A DNA stretch of 64,000 nt from Stenotrophomonas terrae. GTDB lineage: Bacteria > Pseudomonadota > Gammaproteobacteria > Xanthomonadales > Xanthomonadaceae. Location: positions 1 through 64,000 of the forward strand of contig NZ_LDJJ01000031.1 of NCBI RefSeq assembly GCF_001431465.1. Reading direction: 5' to 3'. Numbering within the stretch: the stretch's first letter is position 1; every line of letters starts with the position of its first letter. Positions 1 through 8,068 of the stretch are shown here, piece by piece. The translations under genes were made by a program, and so were the position numbers. The notes below the pieces were generated by a model. It made no database searches. It was not told where the DNA came from and saw only the letters and a program-made list of their open reading frames with translations.

Positions 1-116
1 GCCGAGCATGGCTCGGCACAACAGGGCGGCATGGCTTCGGCTTCACCTGTAGAGCGGAGCCATGCTCCGCTGGGGCTTTACCGGTAATGCCTCTGCCGAG
101 CATGGCTCGGCACTAC
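1..116. repeat. SMAG-type palindromic repeats (one single, one facing pair)
   Basis: Bases 1-19 hold one copy of the palindrome gccgagcatggctcggc. Bases 49-72 hold a variant (GTAG followed by agcggagccatgctccgct). Bases 94-116 hold the standard core ending in CTAC, so the last two copies face each other with GTAG at the outer edges. This is the arrangement known for SMAG REP elements of Stenotrophomonas maltophilia. They lie upstream of the pst promoter and carry no reading frame. No other gene was seen in 117-315 apart from the Pho box. Confidence 0.85.
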
Positions 117-232
117 AGGGGCTTTGCGGCGCCGCTCTCGCTGTCATCAAGCTGCCGAATCCCTACCCTGACCCTACCTGCGGCCAACTTTACAGCCATT
201 GATTTTGTTGGCTTTTCCAGATTTTTTTAACG

Positions 233-250
233 ATGTAATCAGGCTGTAAC
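233..250 (+). promoter_or_regulatory. Pho box (PhoB binding site) upstream of pstS
   Basis: Two 7-base half sites, ATGTAAT (233-239) and CTGTAAC (244-250), are separated by 4 bases. This gives the 7-4-7 layout and 11-base period of the PhoB consensus (CTGTCAT, four A/T-rich bases, CTGTCAY). The spacer here is CAGG, less A/T-rich than usual. The box sits 65 bases before the pstS ATG in an otherwise A/T-rich patch, where it would replace the -35 element. PhoB control of pstSCAB-phoU is well established in gamma-proteobacteria. Confidence 0.75.
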
Positions 251-315
251 AAAAACATCATTTCATAGCCGCATCCGCCGGCGGTGCCGGCATTTCTCCC
301 GCTATGGAGTGACGC

Positions 316-1404
316 ATGAAGCTGCACACGACCGGTCTTGCCGCCCTTTCGCTGGCCATCGCCCTGGGCCTGTCAGCCTGTGGTGACAAGGGTAACCAGG
401 CCGCTTCCGGCCCGGACGCCGCTGGTGCCTCGGCCGCTGCCGCCGGTGACAAGGTTTCCGTCGAAATCTCCGGCGCAGGCGCATCGTTCATCTTCCCGCT
501 GGTGTCCAAGTGGTCGGCCGACTACAACGCCGCCACCGGCGCCAAGATCAATTACCAGTCGATCGGCTCGGGCGGTGGTATCGCCCAGATCAAGGCCGGC
601 ACCGTCGACTTCGGCTCGTCCGACAAGCCGCTGTCCACCGAAGAGCTGGCACAGGCTGGCCTGGGCCAGTTCCCGTCGGCGATTGGCGGCGTGGTGCCGG
701 TGGTCAACCTGGAAGGCCTGCAGCCGGGCCAGCTGCGCCTGACCGGCACCCTGCTGGCTGACATCTTCCTGGGCAAGATCAAGACCTGGAACGACAAGGC
801 CATCGTCGATGCCAACCCGGGCGTGACCCTGCCCGACACCAAGATCACCCTGGTGCACCGCTCCGACGGTTCGGGCACCACCTTCAACTTCTCCAACTAC
901 CTGTCCAAGGTCAGCGGCGAGTGGAAGGACAAGGTTGGCGAAGGCACCTCGGTGCAGTGGCCGGACGGCGTCGGTGGCAAGGGCAACGAAGGCGTTGCCT
1001 CCTACGTGCAGCAGATCAAGGGCTCGGTGGGTTACGTCGAACTGGCCTACGCACTGCAGAACAACATGCCGTACGCCTCGATGCAGAACGCCGCTGGCAG
1101 CTGGGTGCAGCCGACCGCAGAAACCTTTGCCGCCGCTGCTGCCAGCGCCGACTGGGCCAATGCCAAGGACTTCAACCTGGTGATCACCAACGCCCCGGGT
1201 GCCAATGCCTGGCCGATCACCGCCACCAACTTCATGCTGATGCACAAGCAGCCGAAGGATGCCAAGCGCAGCGCCGATACCCGCGCCTTCTTCAAGTGGG
1301 CGTTCGAGAACGGCCAGGCGCAGGCCAACGAACTGCACTACGTGCCGCTGCCGGCCGAGCTGGTGACCCAGATCGAGTCGTACTGGGCTGCCGAGTTCAA
1401 GTGA
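316..1404 (+). CDS. pstS: Phosphate ABC transporter substrate-binding lipoprotein PstS
   Basis: This 362-residue protein captures inorganic phosphate in the periplasm and hands it to the PstCAB importer. The N-terminus is a lipoprotein signal with lipobox LSAC and the lipid-bearing cysteine at residue 22, so the protein is probably membrane-anchored, unlike the soluble PstS of E. coli. After a low-complexity Ala/Gly linker come the family blocks GAGASFIFPL, GSGGGIAQI with VDFGSSD, and HRSDGSGTTF, which line the phosphate cleft. The ATG at 316 follows a GGAG ribosome-binding site at 306-309. It is the first gene of pstSCAB-phoU and lies behind the Pho box. It is separated from pstC by a strong hairpin, so it may be made in excess over the permease genes. 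Confidence 0.96.
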   Translation: MKLHTTGLAALSLAIALGLSACGDKGNQAASGPDAAGASAAAAGDKVSVEISGAGASFIFPLVSKWSADYNAATGAKINYQSIGSGGGIAQIKAGTVDFGSSDKPLSTEELAQAGLGQFPSAIGGVVPVVNLEGLQPGQLRLTGTLLADIFLGKIKTWNDKAIVDANPGVTLPDTKITLVHRSDGSGTTFNFSNYLSKVSGEWKDKVGEGTSVQWPDGVGGKGNEGVASYVQQIKGSVGYVELAYALQNNMPYASMQNAAGSWVQPTAETFAAAAASADWANAKDFNLVITNAPGANAWPITATNFMLMHKQPKDAKRSADTRAFFKWAFENGQAQANELHYVPLPAELVTQIESYWAAEFK

Positions 1405-1413
1405 TGCGATGAC

Positions 1414-1446
1414 GCGGGTGCGCCGCTGGCGCACCCGCTCTTGTCA
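1414..1446 (+). terminator. Intercistronic hairpin between pstS and pstC
   Basis: A perfect 11-base stem (1414-1424 with 1428-1438) closes a three-base loop and is followed by TCTTGTCATT. The U-run is poor, so this is more likely a partial terminator or an mRNA-stabilising 3' end for the pstS message than a complete stop. Such hairpins are common after the binding-protein gene of ABC importer operons. Confidence 0.5.
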
Positions 1447-1550
1447 TTGCGCCATCCCAGTCAAGGCGGGGATGACGATCTCAAAGATTTGTACTCCCCG
1501 ACATCGGGGACAGAAATACCACCGCATCCTCCTGGGCCCCTGCCGCTGCC

Positions 1551-2522
1551 ATGAATGCCATTGCACCGTCCCTCGCTTCGTCGCCCACTTCGCGCGATCT
1601 GCGCGACGCCCGCAACGACCGGCTGTTCCGCTGGTTCCTGATCGCCACGGTGATTTTCGTCCTGGTCGCACTGGCCGGCGCTGCCTTGTCCATGCTCTGG
1701 GGCGGCCGCCATGCGCTGCAGGAACAGGGCCTGAGCTTCTTCTACTCCTCCGACTGGAATCCGGTCGAGAACAAGTTCGGTGCGTTGGCACCGATCTACG
1801 GCACCATCGTCACCGCCTTGATCGCGATGCTGATCGCGGTGCCGGTGAGCTTCGGCATCGCCTTCTTCCTGACCGAAGTGGCACCGCGCTGGCTGCGTGG
1901 CCCGGTTGGCACCGCCATCGAACTGCTGGCCGGCATCCCCTCGATCATCTACGGCATGTGGGGCCTGTTCGTGCTGGTGCCGGTGATGACCCAGTACGTA
2001 ACACCCTTTCTCAACGAGACGCTGGGCGAATGGCCGATCATCGGCCCATTGTTCCAGGGTCCGCCGCTGGGCATCGGCATGCTCACCGCCGGCTTCGTGC
2101 TGGCGATCATGGTCATCCCCTTCATCTCCTCGGTGATGCGTGAGGTCTTCCTCACCGTCCCCACCCGCCTGAAGGAATCGGCCTACGCGCTGGGTTCAAC
2201 CAAGTGGGAAGTGAGCTGGGACATCGTCCTGCCGTATACCCGCTCGGCGGTGATCGGCGGCGTCTTCCTCGGCCTGGGCCGCGCACTGGGTGAAACCATG
2301 GCAGTGGCCTTCGTGATCGGCAACAGCGTGCGCCTTACGCCGTCGCTGCTGGAGCCGGGCACCACCATTGCCGCACTGATCGCCAACGACTTTGGTGAAG
2401 CCACCGAAACCTATCGTTCGGCCCTGCTGCTGCTCGGCTTCGTGTTGTTCATCGTCACCTTCGTGGTGCTCGCATTGGCCCGCCTGATGCTGATGCGCCT
2501 GTCCCGCAAGGAGGGCAACTGA
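1551..2522 (+). CDS. pstC: Phosphate ABC transporter permease PstC
   Basis: This 323-residue inner-membrane protein is one of the two permease subunits that form the phosphate channel. Hydrophobic segments begin near residue 27 (FLIATVIFVLVALAG) and about six membrane spans can be picked out. The cytoplasmic coupling (EAA-type) loop is visible as KESAYALGSTKWEVSWDIVLP near residues 208-228, followed by GRALGETMAVAFVIG. The ATG at 1551 lacks a clear ribosome-binding site. Its stop shares one base with the pstA start (TGATG), a sign of translational coupling. Length and order match the pstSCAB-phoU operon of other Xanthomonadaceae. Confidence 0.95.
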   Translation: MNAIAPSLASSPTSRDLRDARNDRLFRWFLIATVIFVLVALAGAALSMLWGGRHALQEQGLSFFYSSDWNPVENKFGALAPIYGTIVTALIAMLIAVPVSFGIAFFLTEVAPRWLRGPVGTAIELLAGIPSIIYGMWGLFVLVPVMTQYVTPFLNETLGEWPIIGPLFQGPPLGIGMLTAGFVLAIMVIPFISSVMREVFLTVPTRLKESAYALGSTKWEVSWDIVLPYTRSAVIGGVFLGLGRALGETMAVAFVIGNSVRLTPSLLEPGTTIAALIANDFGEATETYRSALLLLGFVLFIVTFVVLALARLMLMRLSRKEGN

Positions 2523-3388
2523 TGTCCGCTTCCGCCTCTGACGCGCTTTACCTGCGCCGCCGCATCACCAATGTCGTGGCCTTGCTGCTGGGCTGCGCCA
2601 CCGCGCTGTTCGGCCTGTTCTTCCTCGGCTGGATCCTGTGGACGCTGCTGTCCAAGGGCCTGCCCGGCATCAACCTCAATCTGTTTACCAAGATGACGCC
2701 GCCGCCCATGCAGGAAGGCGGCCTGCTCAACGCCTTCTTCGGCAGCGCGGTGATGTGTGCACTGGCGATCGGCATCGGCACGCCGCTCGGTGTTGCTGCC
2801 GGCACCTGGCTGGCCGAGTACGGCAATGCGCGCAAGGCCGGTACGGTGGTGCGCTTCGTCAATGACATCCTGCTGTCGGCGCCGTCCATCGTGCTCGGCC
2901 TGTTCGTCTACACCTTGTATGTGATGCAGACCGGCGGCCAGTTCTCCGCGTTTGCCGGTGCGCTGTCGTTGGCCTTCATCGTGCTGCCGGTGGTGATCCG
3001 CACCACCGACGAAATGCTGCGGCTGGTGCCGGTGCAGATGCGCGAAGCCGCGCTGGCGCTGGGCGTGCCGCAGTGGAAGGTGATCATGCAGGTGCTGTAC
3101 CGCAGTGCCATGGCCGGCATCGTCACCGGCATCCTGCTCGCCCTGGCGCGCATCTCCGGCGAAACCGCACCGCTGCTGTTCACCGCCTTCGGCAACCAGT
3201 ACTGGAACAGCAACGTGATGCAACCGATGGCTTCGGTGCCGGTGGTGATGAACCAGTTCGCCGGCAGCCCGTATGAATCCTGGCAGGTGCTGGCCTGGGC
3301 CGGCGCGCTGGTGCTGACCGTATTCGTGCTGCTGGTCAGCCTCTCTGCGCGTGGCCTGCTGCTGCGCAACCGCATTTCGAACGACTGA
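2522..3388 (+). CDS. pstA: Phosphate ABC transporter permease PstA
   Basis: This 288-residue second permease subunit pairs with PstC in the inner membrane. It has about six hydrophobic spans, starting with [20 protein letters not shown] near residues 18-37. The EAA loop reads [20 protein letters not shown] (about residues 174-193), and [16 protein letters not shown] follows, both typical of PstA. The start overlaps the pstC stop by one base, so the two subunits should be made in equal amounts. The gene is followed 19 bases later by pstB. Confidence 0.95.
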   Translation: MSASASDALYLRRRITNVVALLLGCATALFGLFFLGWILWTLLSKGLPGINLNLFTKMTPPPMQEGGLLNAFFGSAVMCALAIGIGTPLGVAAGTWLAEYGNARKAGTVVRFVNDILLSAPSIVLGLFVYTLYVMQTGGQFSAFAGALSLAFIVLPVVIRTTDEMLRLVPVQMREAALALGVPQWKVIMQVLYRSAMAGIVTGILLALARISGETAPLLFTAFGNQYWNSNVMQPMASVPVVMNQFAGSPYESWQVLAWAGALVLTVFVLLVSLSARGLLLRNRISND

Positions 3389-3407
3389 ACTTAAACGATT
3401 GACTGCC

Positions 3408-4250
3408 ATGGACCTTCCCATGAACGACCTCAGCAATGCCGTACCGATGCAGCGCATCGCCGTGCCCGCCGCCAACCAGTCGCTGCACACGCCGGCGCCG
3501 GTCAAGCTGGCCGCACGCGGCCTGGATTTCTACTACGACAAGTTCCACGCGCTGAAGAGCATCAACCTGGAAATCCCCGAGAAGCGCGTCACCGCGCTGA
3601 TCGGCCCGTCCGGTTGCGGCAAGTCCACCCTGCTGCGCATCTTCAACCGCATCTACGCGCTGTATCCCAAGCTCGAAGCCCGCGGTGAGGTGCTGCTGGA
3701 CGGGGAGAACATCCTCTCGCCGAAGTACCCGATGAACCGCCTGCGCTCCAAGGTTGGCATGGTGTTCCAGAAGCCGGTGCCGTTCCCGATGACCATCTTC
3801 GAGAACGTGGCCTACGGCATCCGCCACCACGAGAAGTTGTCCAAGGCCGACATGACCGTCCGCGTGGAAGAGGCCCTGCGCCAGGGTGCGCTGTGGGACG
3901 AGGTGAAGGACAAGCTCAACCAGAGTGCGCTGGGCCTGTCCGGCGGCCAGCAGCAGCGCCTGTGTATCGCCCGCGCCGTGGCCCTGCGCCCGGACGTGCT
4001 GCTGCTCGACGAGCCGACCTCGGCGCTGGACCCGATCTCCACCAGCCGCATCGAGCAGCTGGTGGAAGAGCTGAAGAACGACTACACCATCGCCATCGTC
4101 ACCCACAACATGCAGCAGGCAGCGCGCGTGTCCGACTACACCGCCTTCATGTACCTGGGCGACCTGATCGAACACGACCGCACCGAAACCATCTTCTCCA
4201 ACCCCTCCAAGCAGCAGACCGAGGATTACATCACCGGTCGCTTTGGCTGA
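3408..4250 (+). CDS. pstB: Phosphate ABC transporter ATP-binding protein PstB
   Basis: This 280-residue ATPase drives phosphate import through PstCA. Walker A (GPSGCGKST, residues 66-74), signature LSGGQ (177-181) and Walker B LLLDE (198-202) are all intact. The reading frame is open further upstream, but that part overlaps pstA and looks like an out-of-frame reading. The ATG at 3408 is therefore chosen, and an in-frame ATG at 3420 is a possible alternative. Neither has a strong ribosome-binding site, so translation may depend on pstA. About 37 residues precede the conserved ABC fold, a short extension compared with E. coli PstB. Confidence 0.95.
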   Translation: MDLPMNDLSNAVPMQRIAVPAANQSLHTPAPVKLAARGLDFYYDKFHALKSINLEIPEKRVTALIGPSGCGKSTLLRIFNRIYALYPKLEARGEVLLDGENILSPKYPMNRLRSKVGMVFQKPVPFPMTIFENVAYGIRHHEKLSKADMTVRVEEALRQGALWDEVKDKLNQSALGLSGGQQQRLCIARAVALRPDVLLLDEPTSALDPISTSRIEQLVEELKNDYTIAIVTHNMQQAARVSDYTAFMYLGDLIEHDRTETIFSNPSKQQTEDYITGRFG

Positions 4251-4402
4251 GGCCGGCGCGCGGACCGCGCACGGTCCGCAGCCCGCTGGACGCCTGGCCA
4301 AGGACGGCCTGGCCGCACTCCGAAGCCAGATGTACGCCATGGACGGCAACGCAGCTCCCGAACGAATGCAGTCCCACCCGAACAGTCTCCAGCGAGCATT
4401 CC

Positions 4403-5110
4403 ATGAATCTTCCCAACGACCACATCGTCAAGAGCTATGACGAAGAACAGCAGCGACTGGTGACCGAGATCGTGCGCATGGGCGAAATGTCCGTTGCGCA
4501 GCTCGAAGCCGCGCTGGACGTGATCGAGCGCCGCGACGAAAAGGCCGCACAGCGTATCGTCGCCAACGATGAGGCCATCGACCAGCTCGAGCAGCAGATC
4601 AGCCACGACGTGATGCGCCTGGCCCTGCGTGGGCCGATGGCCCGCGACCTGCGCGAGATCCTCGCCGGTCTGCGGATTCCGGCCGACATCGAACGTATCG
4701 GCGACTACGCCGCCAACGTCGCCAAGCGTTCCATCGCCCTGGCGGCGGTGCCGCCGCTGCCACAGATCCAGGGCGTACGCGCGCTCGGCCGCCTGGCCGC
4801 GCAGCAGGTGCGCCGCGCGATGGAAGCCTACCGCGACAACGATGCCGAAGCCGCGCTCAAGCTGCGGGCCGACGACGCACGTCTGGATGCGCAGTACACC
4901 GCGCTGTTCCGCGAGTTGCTGACCTACATGATGGAAGACCCGCGCAACATCACCCCGTGCACGCACCTGCTGTTCATGGCCAAGAACCTGGAACGCATTG
5001 GTGACCACGCCACCAATATCGCCGAGAACGTCTGGTTCCTGGTGCACGGTGACGCGCCGCTGCCGCCGCGCGAGAAGCGCGACGAAACCAGCACCGTCGA
5101 TCACGCCTGA
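4403..5110 (+). CDS. phoU: Phosphate signalling protein PhoU
   Basis: This cytoplasmic protein of 235 residues links the Pst transporter to the PhoR sensor and keeps the Pho regulon off when phosphate is plentiful. Two similar three-helix repeats are visible, each with the metal-binding type of motif: ADIERIGDYAANVAKR in the first half and KNLERIGDHATNIAENV in the second. The length is normal for the family. The start is placed at the ATG at 4403 (MNLPNDH), because the open frame upstream only shadows pstB. It closes the pst operon and is followed by a 10-base hairpin at 5121-5146. Confidence 0.95.
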   Translation: MNLPNDHIVKSYDEEQQRLVTEIVRMGEMSVAQLEAALDVIERRDEKAAQRIVANDEAIDQLEQQISHDVMRLALRGPMARDLREILAGLRIPADIERIGDYAANVAKRSIALAAVPPLPQIQGVRALGRLAAQQVRRAMEAYRDNDAEAALKLRADDARLDAQYTALFRELLTYMMEDPRNITPCTHLLFMAKNLERIGDHATNIAENVWFLVHGDAPLPPREKRDETSTVDHA

Positions 5111-5120
5111 GTTTCATCAA

Positions 5121-5146
5121 CGGTGCTGCCGGCAGCGGCAGCACCG
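5121..5146 (+). terminator. Hairpin after phoU
   Basis: A perfect 10-base stem (CGGTGCTGCC at 5121-5130 with its complement at 5137-5146) closes a 6-base loop just after the phoU stop. No U-run follows, so it may act as an mRNA end-protecting structure rather than as an intrinsic terminator. Confidence 0.45.
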
Positions 5147-5308
5147 GATCCCACCCTCCGCACCCGTCCGCCGCGCTGCACTGCGGCGGGCTGATACAGA
5201 GCGGTACAAAGCGATACGCCGCAGATGCCATTTTTAATATCGCATTCACGGGATTTTTCCGAGCATGGACTCGTCCGCAGCACTTCCGCTGCGCACTGAG
5301 GAATCCCC

Positions 5309-5701
5309 ATGAAGCGTATCGCCGCCACCGTCCTGAGCCTGTCCCTGTTGGCCTCCGCCACCGCCTTCGCCGGCCCCACCCAGGACCGCGAGCGTGACAA
5401 CACGCGCCACGACGAGCCGCAACGCAGCACCGCCCCGCACAACCAGAGCCCCGGCAACACCGGCGCGGTACCGGCTGCGCGCAACGGCGCCCAGCATGCG
5501 TCGCAGAACAGTGCTCACCATGCTCCCCGCAAGGGCGAGCGCCTGCCGCAGAACCAGCGCGGCAACCGTGTCACCGACTACAACAAGCACGGTCTGCGCA
5601 AGCCCGGCCGCGGCAATGAATGGCGCAAGCTTGATGACCGCTATGTGCTGATGGCTGTCGCGACCGGGCTGATCATCGATATCGTCAGCGGTCAGCGCTG
5701 A
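5309..5701 (+). CDS. RcnB-family periplasmic protein
   Basis: This is a small exported protein of 130 residues. A signal peptide ends at about ATAFA (residue 21). The middle is hydrophilic and rich in His, Asn, Gln and Arg. The C-terminus (VTDYNKHGLRKPGRGNEWRKLDDRYVLMAVATGLIIDIV) has the ending of the RcnB family, which in E. coli helps maintain nickel/cobalt balance in the periplasm. It is a stand-alone gene with a terminator-like hairpin behind it. The metal-handling RiPP operon starts 137 bases downstream, which makes a role in metal stress plausible but unproven. Which metal it handles cannot be told from sequence. Confidence 0.75.
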   Translation: MKRIAATVLSLSLLASATAFAGPTQDRERDNTRHDEPQRSTAPHNQSPGNTGAVPAARNGAQHASQNSAHHAPRKGERLPQNQRGNRVTDYNKHGLRKPGRGNEWRKLDDRYVLMAVATGLIIDIVSGQR

Positions 5702-5723
5702 TTGGCGCTGCCGCTGGGATCAC

Positions 5724-5750
5724 AACGGGCCCGGTTGGGCCCGTTCTCGT
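5724..5750 (+). terminator. Rho-independent terminator after the RcnB-like gene
   Basis: A 9-base perfect stem (AACGGGCCC, 5724-5732, with its complement at 5737-5745) and a GGTT loop are followed by CTCGTT. The short T-rich tail is weak, but the position between the RcnB-like gene and the RiPP operon fits a terminator. Confidence 0.6.
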
Positions 5751-5838
5751 TCCAACGGTGGCAAGGTGACGCCGCTGGCCCGGGCTGCTTGCTAAGCTCC
5801 AGCCTCCCCCCGGCCCAACCACTACCGGAGACACCGCA

Positions 5839-6213
5839 ATGGCCATCGACATCCGTAAGCCCACCACCCTCGCCCTGGGCGTTGCCCTGCTCGGCGGCAT
5901 GGCGGCTCCTGCCTTTGCCATGACCGATCTGGCCCAAGGCTACGCCCTGGGTGCCAGCGCCCAGACCCCACCGACGGCCCAAGCCCAGGCCGCCGCCGCT
6001 ACCGACCAGGCCGCGGCCGATGCCAGCGCCGATGCCAAACAGAAGGCCGAAGGCAAGTGCGGTGAGGGCAAATGTGGCGAAGGCAAATGCGGCGCCGACA
6101 AGGACAAGGCCAAGACCGACGCGGCCAAGACCGAAGGCGAAGCGGCTACCAGCACCGATAAAACCAAGGCCGAAGGCAAATGCGGCGAGGGCAAGTGTGG
6201 CGGCAAGCACTAA
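5839..6213 (+). CDS. hvfA: HvfA/bufferin-type RiPP metallophore precursor with five EGKCG motifs
   Basis: This 124-residue exported peptide is the likely substrate of the DUF692 enzyme encoded next. A signal peptide ends around APAFA (residue 27), followed by LAQGYALGA, a segment typical of the family. The core carries EGKCG at residues 71-75, 76-80, 81-85, 112-116 and 117-121, so all five cysteines lie in this motif. In Haemophilus HvfA, cysteines in this motif are turned into copper-binding oxazolone/thioamide groups by the HvfB/HvfC pair. That precedent, with hvfB and hvfC directly downstream, supports a periplasmic copper-binding role here. The ATG at 5839 has GGAG at 5827-5830. The gene overlaps hvfB by 17 bases. 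Confidence 0.88.
   Translation: MAIDIRKPTTLALGVALLGGMAAPAFAMTDLAQGYALGASAQTPPTAQAQAAAATDQAAADASADAKQKAEGKCGEGKCGEGKCGADKDKAKTDAAKTEGEAATSTDKTKAEGKCGEGKCGGKH
6049..6201 (+). repeat. 15-bp coding repeats for the EGKCG core motif
   Basis: The five EGKCG motifs are encoded by 15-base units: three in tandem at 6049-6093 and two in tandem at 6172-6201, separated by a 26-residue Lys/Ala/Asp/Glu-rich linker. The units differ at third positions (for example gaa/gag and aag/aaa), so they are not a very recent expansion. In-frame loss or gain of units would change metal capacity. Confidence 0.85.
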
Positions 6214-7063
6214 GCCGGACACGCACGGCCTGCGCAAGCCGGCCCAGGCCAGCGCAGGCCTGGGCTTGCGGCGCTCGCTGCTCGACGCCCTGCAGCAGGC
6301 ACCGGAAAACGCATTCGATTTCCTCGAATGCGCACCGGATAACTGGATAGGCGTCGGCGGCGCCCTAGGCGAGGCGCTGTCGGCACTGTCGCAGCGGCAC
6401 TCGCTCAGCTGCCACGGCCTGTCCTTGTCACTGGGCGGCCCGGCCCCCCTGGATGTGGAATTCCTCGCGCGTACCCGGCGCTTCCTCGACCAGCACCGGG
6501 TAGCGCTGTACAGCGAGCACCTGAGCTGGTGCAGCGATGACGGCCAGCTCTATGAACTGCTGCCGTTGCCGTTCACCGCCGAAACCGTCCACCACGTGGC
6601 TGCACGCATCCGTCAGGCGCAGGACATCCTTGGTCGCCGCATCGCCGTGGAAAACGCTTCCTACTACGCCGTACCTGCAGCCGACATGGACGAGGCCGAC
6701 TTCATCAACGCCGTGCTCAACGAGGCCGATTGCGACCTGCTGCTGGACGTCAACAATGTGTACGTCAATGCCATCAACCATGGCTATGACGCCCGCGCCT
6801 TTCTTGCACGGCTGCCCTCGCAGCGCATTGCCAGCTACCACATTGCCGGCCACCACGATGAAACAGAAGACCTGAAGATCGACACCCATGGCATGCCGGT
6901 CAAAGGCGATGTCTGGCAGTTGCTGGCCGATACCTATGCCATGCACGGGGTGCGCCCCACCTTGCTGGAACGCGATTTCAACTTCCCGCCCTTGCCCGAA
7001 CTGCTGGCCGAGATAGGCCGGATCCGTGAGCTGCAACATGCCCGGATCGGCTCCCATGACTGA
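6197..7063 (+). CDS. hvfB: DUF692 multinuclear non-heme iron oxidase (MNIO), HvfB-like
   Basis: This 288-residue enzyme probably converts the EGKCG cysteines of the upstream peptide into metal-binding heterocycles. It is a TIM-barrel protein of the MNIO family, as are MbnB and HvfB. Metal-ligand type residues are present in family context: H73 (CHG), E107-H108 (SEH), E152-N153 (VEN), D184 and N187 (LDVNNV), H215/H219/H220 (YHIAGHH), D229 and H231 (DTHG) and E258 (LLERD). The frame is open far upstream but only as an out-of-frame reading of hvfA. The best start is the GTG at 6197, with GAGG at 6187-6190, which gives the normal family length and a 17-base overlap with hvfA. Confidence 0.88.
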   Translation: MAASTKPDTHGLRKPAQASAGLGLRRSLLDALQQAPENAFDFLECAPDNWIGVGGALGEALSALSQRHSLSCHGLSLSLGGPAPLDVEFLARTRRFLDQHRVALYSEHLSWCSDDGQLYELLPLPFTAETVHHVAARIRQAQDILGRRIAVENASYYAVPAADMDEADFINAVLNEADCDLLLDVNNVYVNAINHGYDARAFLARLPSQRIASYHIAGHHDETEDLKIDTHGMPVKGDVWQLLADTYAMHGVRPTLLERDFNFPPLPELLAEIGRIRELQHARIGSHD

Positions 7064-7805
7064 GTCTCTGGCCGCGCTGCAGAAGCGCTTCGCCGCGCAC
7101 CTGCGTGATCCGCAGCAACAGCCTGCCCCGCCAGGCATAGCCCCTGCACGCATGCAGGTTTACCGCGAGCTGTACTTCAACAATATCCAAAGCTTGCTGA
7201 CGGCCAATTTCCCGGTGATCGCACGCAGCCTGGTGGTGCCGCGATGGCAGCAGCTGGTGCGCGCGTTCTGCCGCGAGCACCGCGCACAGACCCCGCTGTT
7301 TCCAGAGATCGGGCAGGAGTTCATCGCCTTCCTCGACCAGCGCAGCGTCGACCCGGAAGCGCCCTGGTTGCTTGAACTGGCCCATTACGAGTGGATCGAA
7401 CTGGCCCTCAAAATCAGCGACGCAGCGCTGCCGGCACATGATCCACACGGCGACCTGCTGGCCGGCAGCCCGGTGCTTTCCCCCTGCTGCCGCGCCCTCG
7501 CCTACCACTGGCCGGTGCATAGGATTGGTCTGGAATATCAACCCTGCCAGCCACCGTTGCAGCCGACCCTGCTGCTGGCCCGCCGCCAGACCGATGGCGA
7601 CATCGCGTTCTCCGAACTGTCGCCCTTGCTGTATCGGCTGCTGGAACGGCTGGAACAGTTTCCTGCGCTCAGCGGGCGTGAGCAGCTGCGGGAATTGGCG
7701 CTTGAGGCCGGCACGCAGTCGGATGAGGCCTTCATCGAAAACGGCGCGGCGATGCTGCAGCAGCTAAGGGACAAGGGCTGCCTGCTGGGCAGCGCGGCGC
7801 CCTGA
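7056..7805 (+). CDS. hvfC: DUF2063 partner protein of the MNIO enzyme, HvfC-like
   Basis: This 249-residue protein is the usual partner of DUF692 enzymes and is thought to bring the precursor peptide to them (MbnC/HvfC role). The N-terminal half has the DUF2063 pattern [19 protein letters not shown], then FPVIARSLV and LAHYEWIEL. The C-terminal half is less conserved. The ATG at 7056 lies within ATGACTGA, overlapping the hvfB stop. Another in-frame ATG exists at 7038. No DoxX-like membrane gene (often present in related operons) and no sigma/anti-sigma pair follow, so the operon appears to end here. Confidence 0.85.
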   Translation: MTESLAALQKRFAAHLRDPQQQPAPPGIAPARMQVYRELYFNNIQSLLTANFPVIARSLVVPRWQQLVRAFCREHRAQTPLFPEIGQEFIAFLDQRSVDPEAPWLLELAHYEWIELALKISDAALPAHDPHGDLLAGSPVLSPCCRALAYHWPVHRIGLEYQPCQPPLQPTLLLARRQTDGDIAFSELSPLLYRLLERLEQFPALSGREQLRELALEAGTQSDEAFIENGAAMLQQLRDKGCLLGSAAP

Positions 7806-7880
7806 CTTTGACGGAGGGTTTGATTGTCCGCATTGATTGGCTGAAGGCTTGAACCCCTTCTGTCCGCGGCAACGATGCGC

Positions 7881-7989
7881 TCCCTCGCTCGGCCGAAGGC
7901 CTAGGGGAGGGTTGGGGAGGGGTTGGCGGCTTACGCCTCTCCCGCAGGTTTTGGTGGGAAAGCCCCTGCCGAGCATGGCTCGGCACTAC
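7881..7989. repeat. Intergenic G-rich repeat plus one SMAG palindrome
   Basis: The gap between hvfC and rnt (7806-8068) contains a purine-rich stretch (ggggagggttggggagggg around 7903-7922) related to elements at 17099 and 45033, then a standard SMAG core ending in CTAC at 7967-7989. No gene is seen. Confidence 0.7.
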
Positions 7990-8068
7990 ATTGCCCATGC
8001 CGCTCCTGTACGCCGGTCGCGGGCGCTCGCTGACACGGCCGCTTGACCCGCTCTGCTACCCTATTGCG

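Noticed and set aside
1405-1550. pstS-pstC gap as a riboswitch
   Set aside because: Only one simple 11-base hairpin is present; no conserved ligand-binding architecture was recognised.
373-4349. Long minus-strand reading frames of 290-360 codons across the pst genes
   Set aside because: They mirror high-GC coding genes, have no family sequence and are rich in His/Arg/Gln, as antisense readings of GC-rich genes are.
5951-6196. N-terminal extension of the DUF692 frame
   Set aside because: It is only a Pro/Arg/Ala-rich out-of-frame reading of hvfA; the GTG at 6197 gives a ribosome-binding site and the normal family length.
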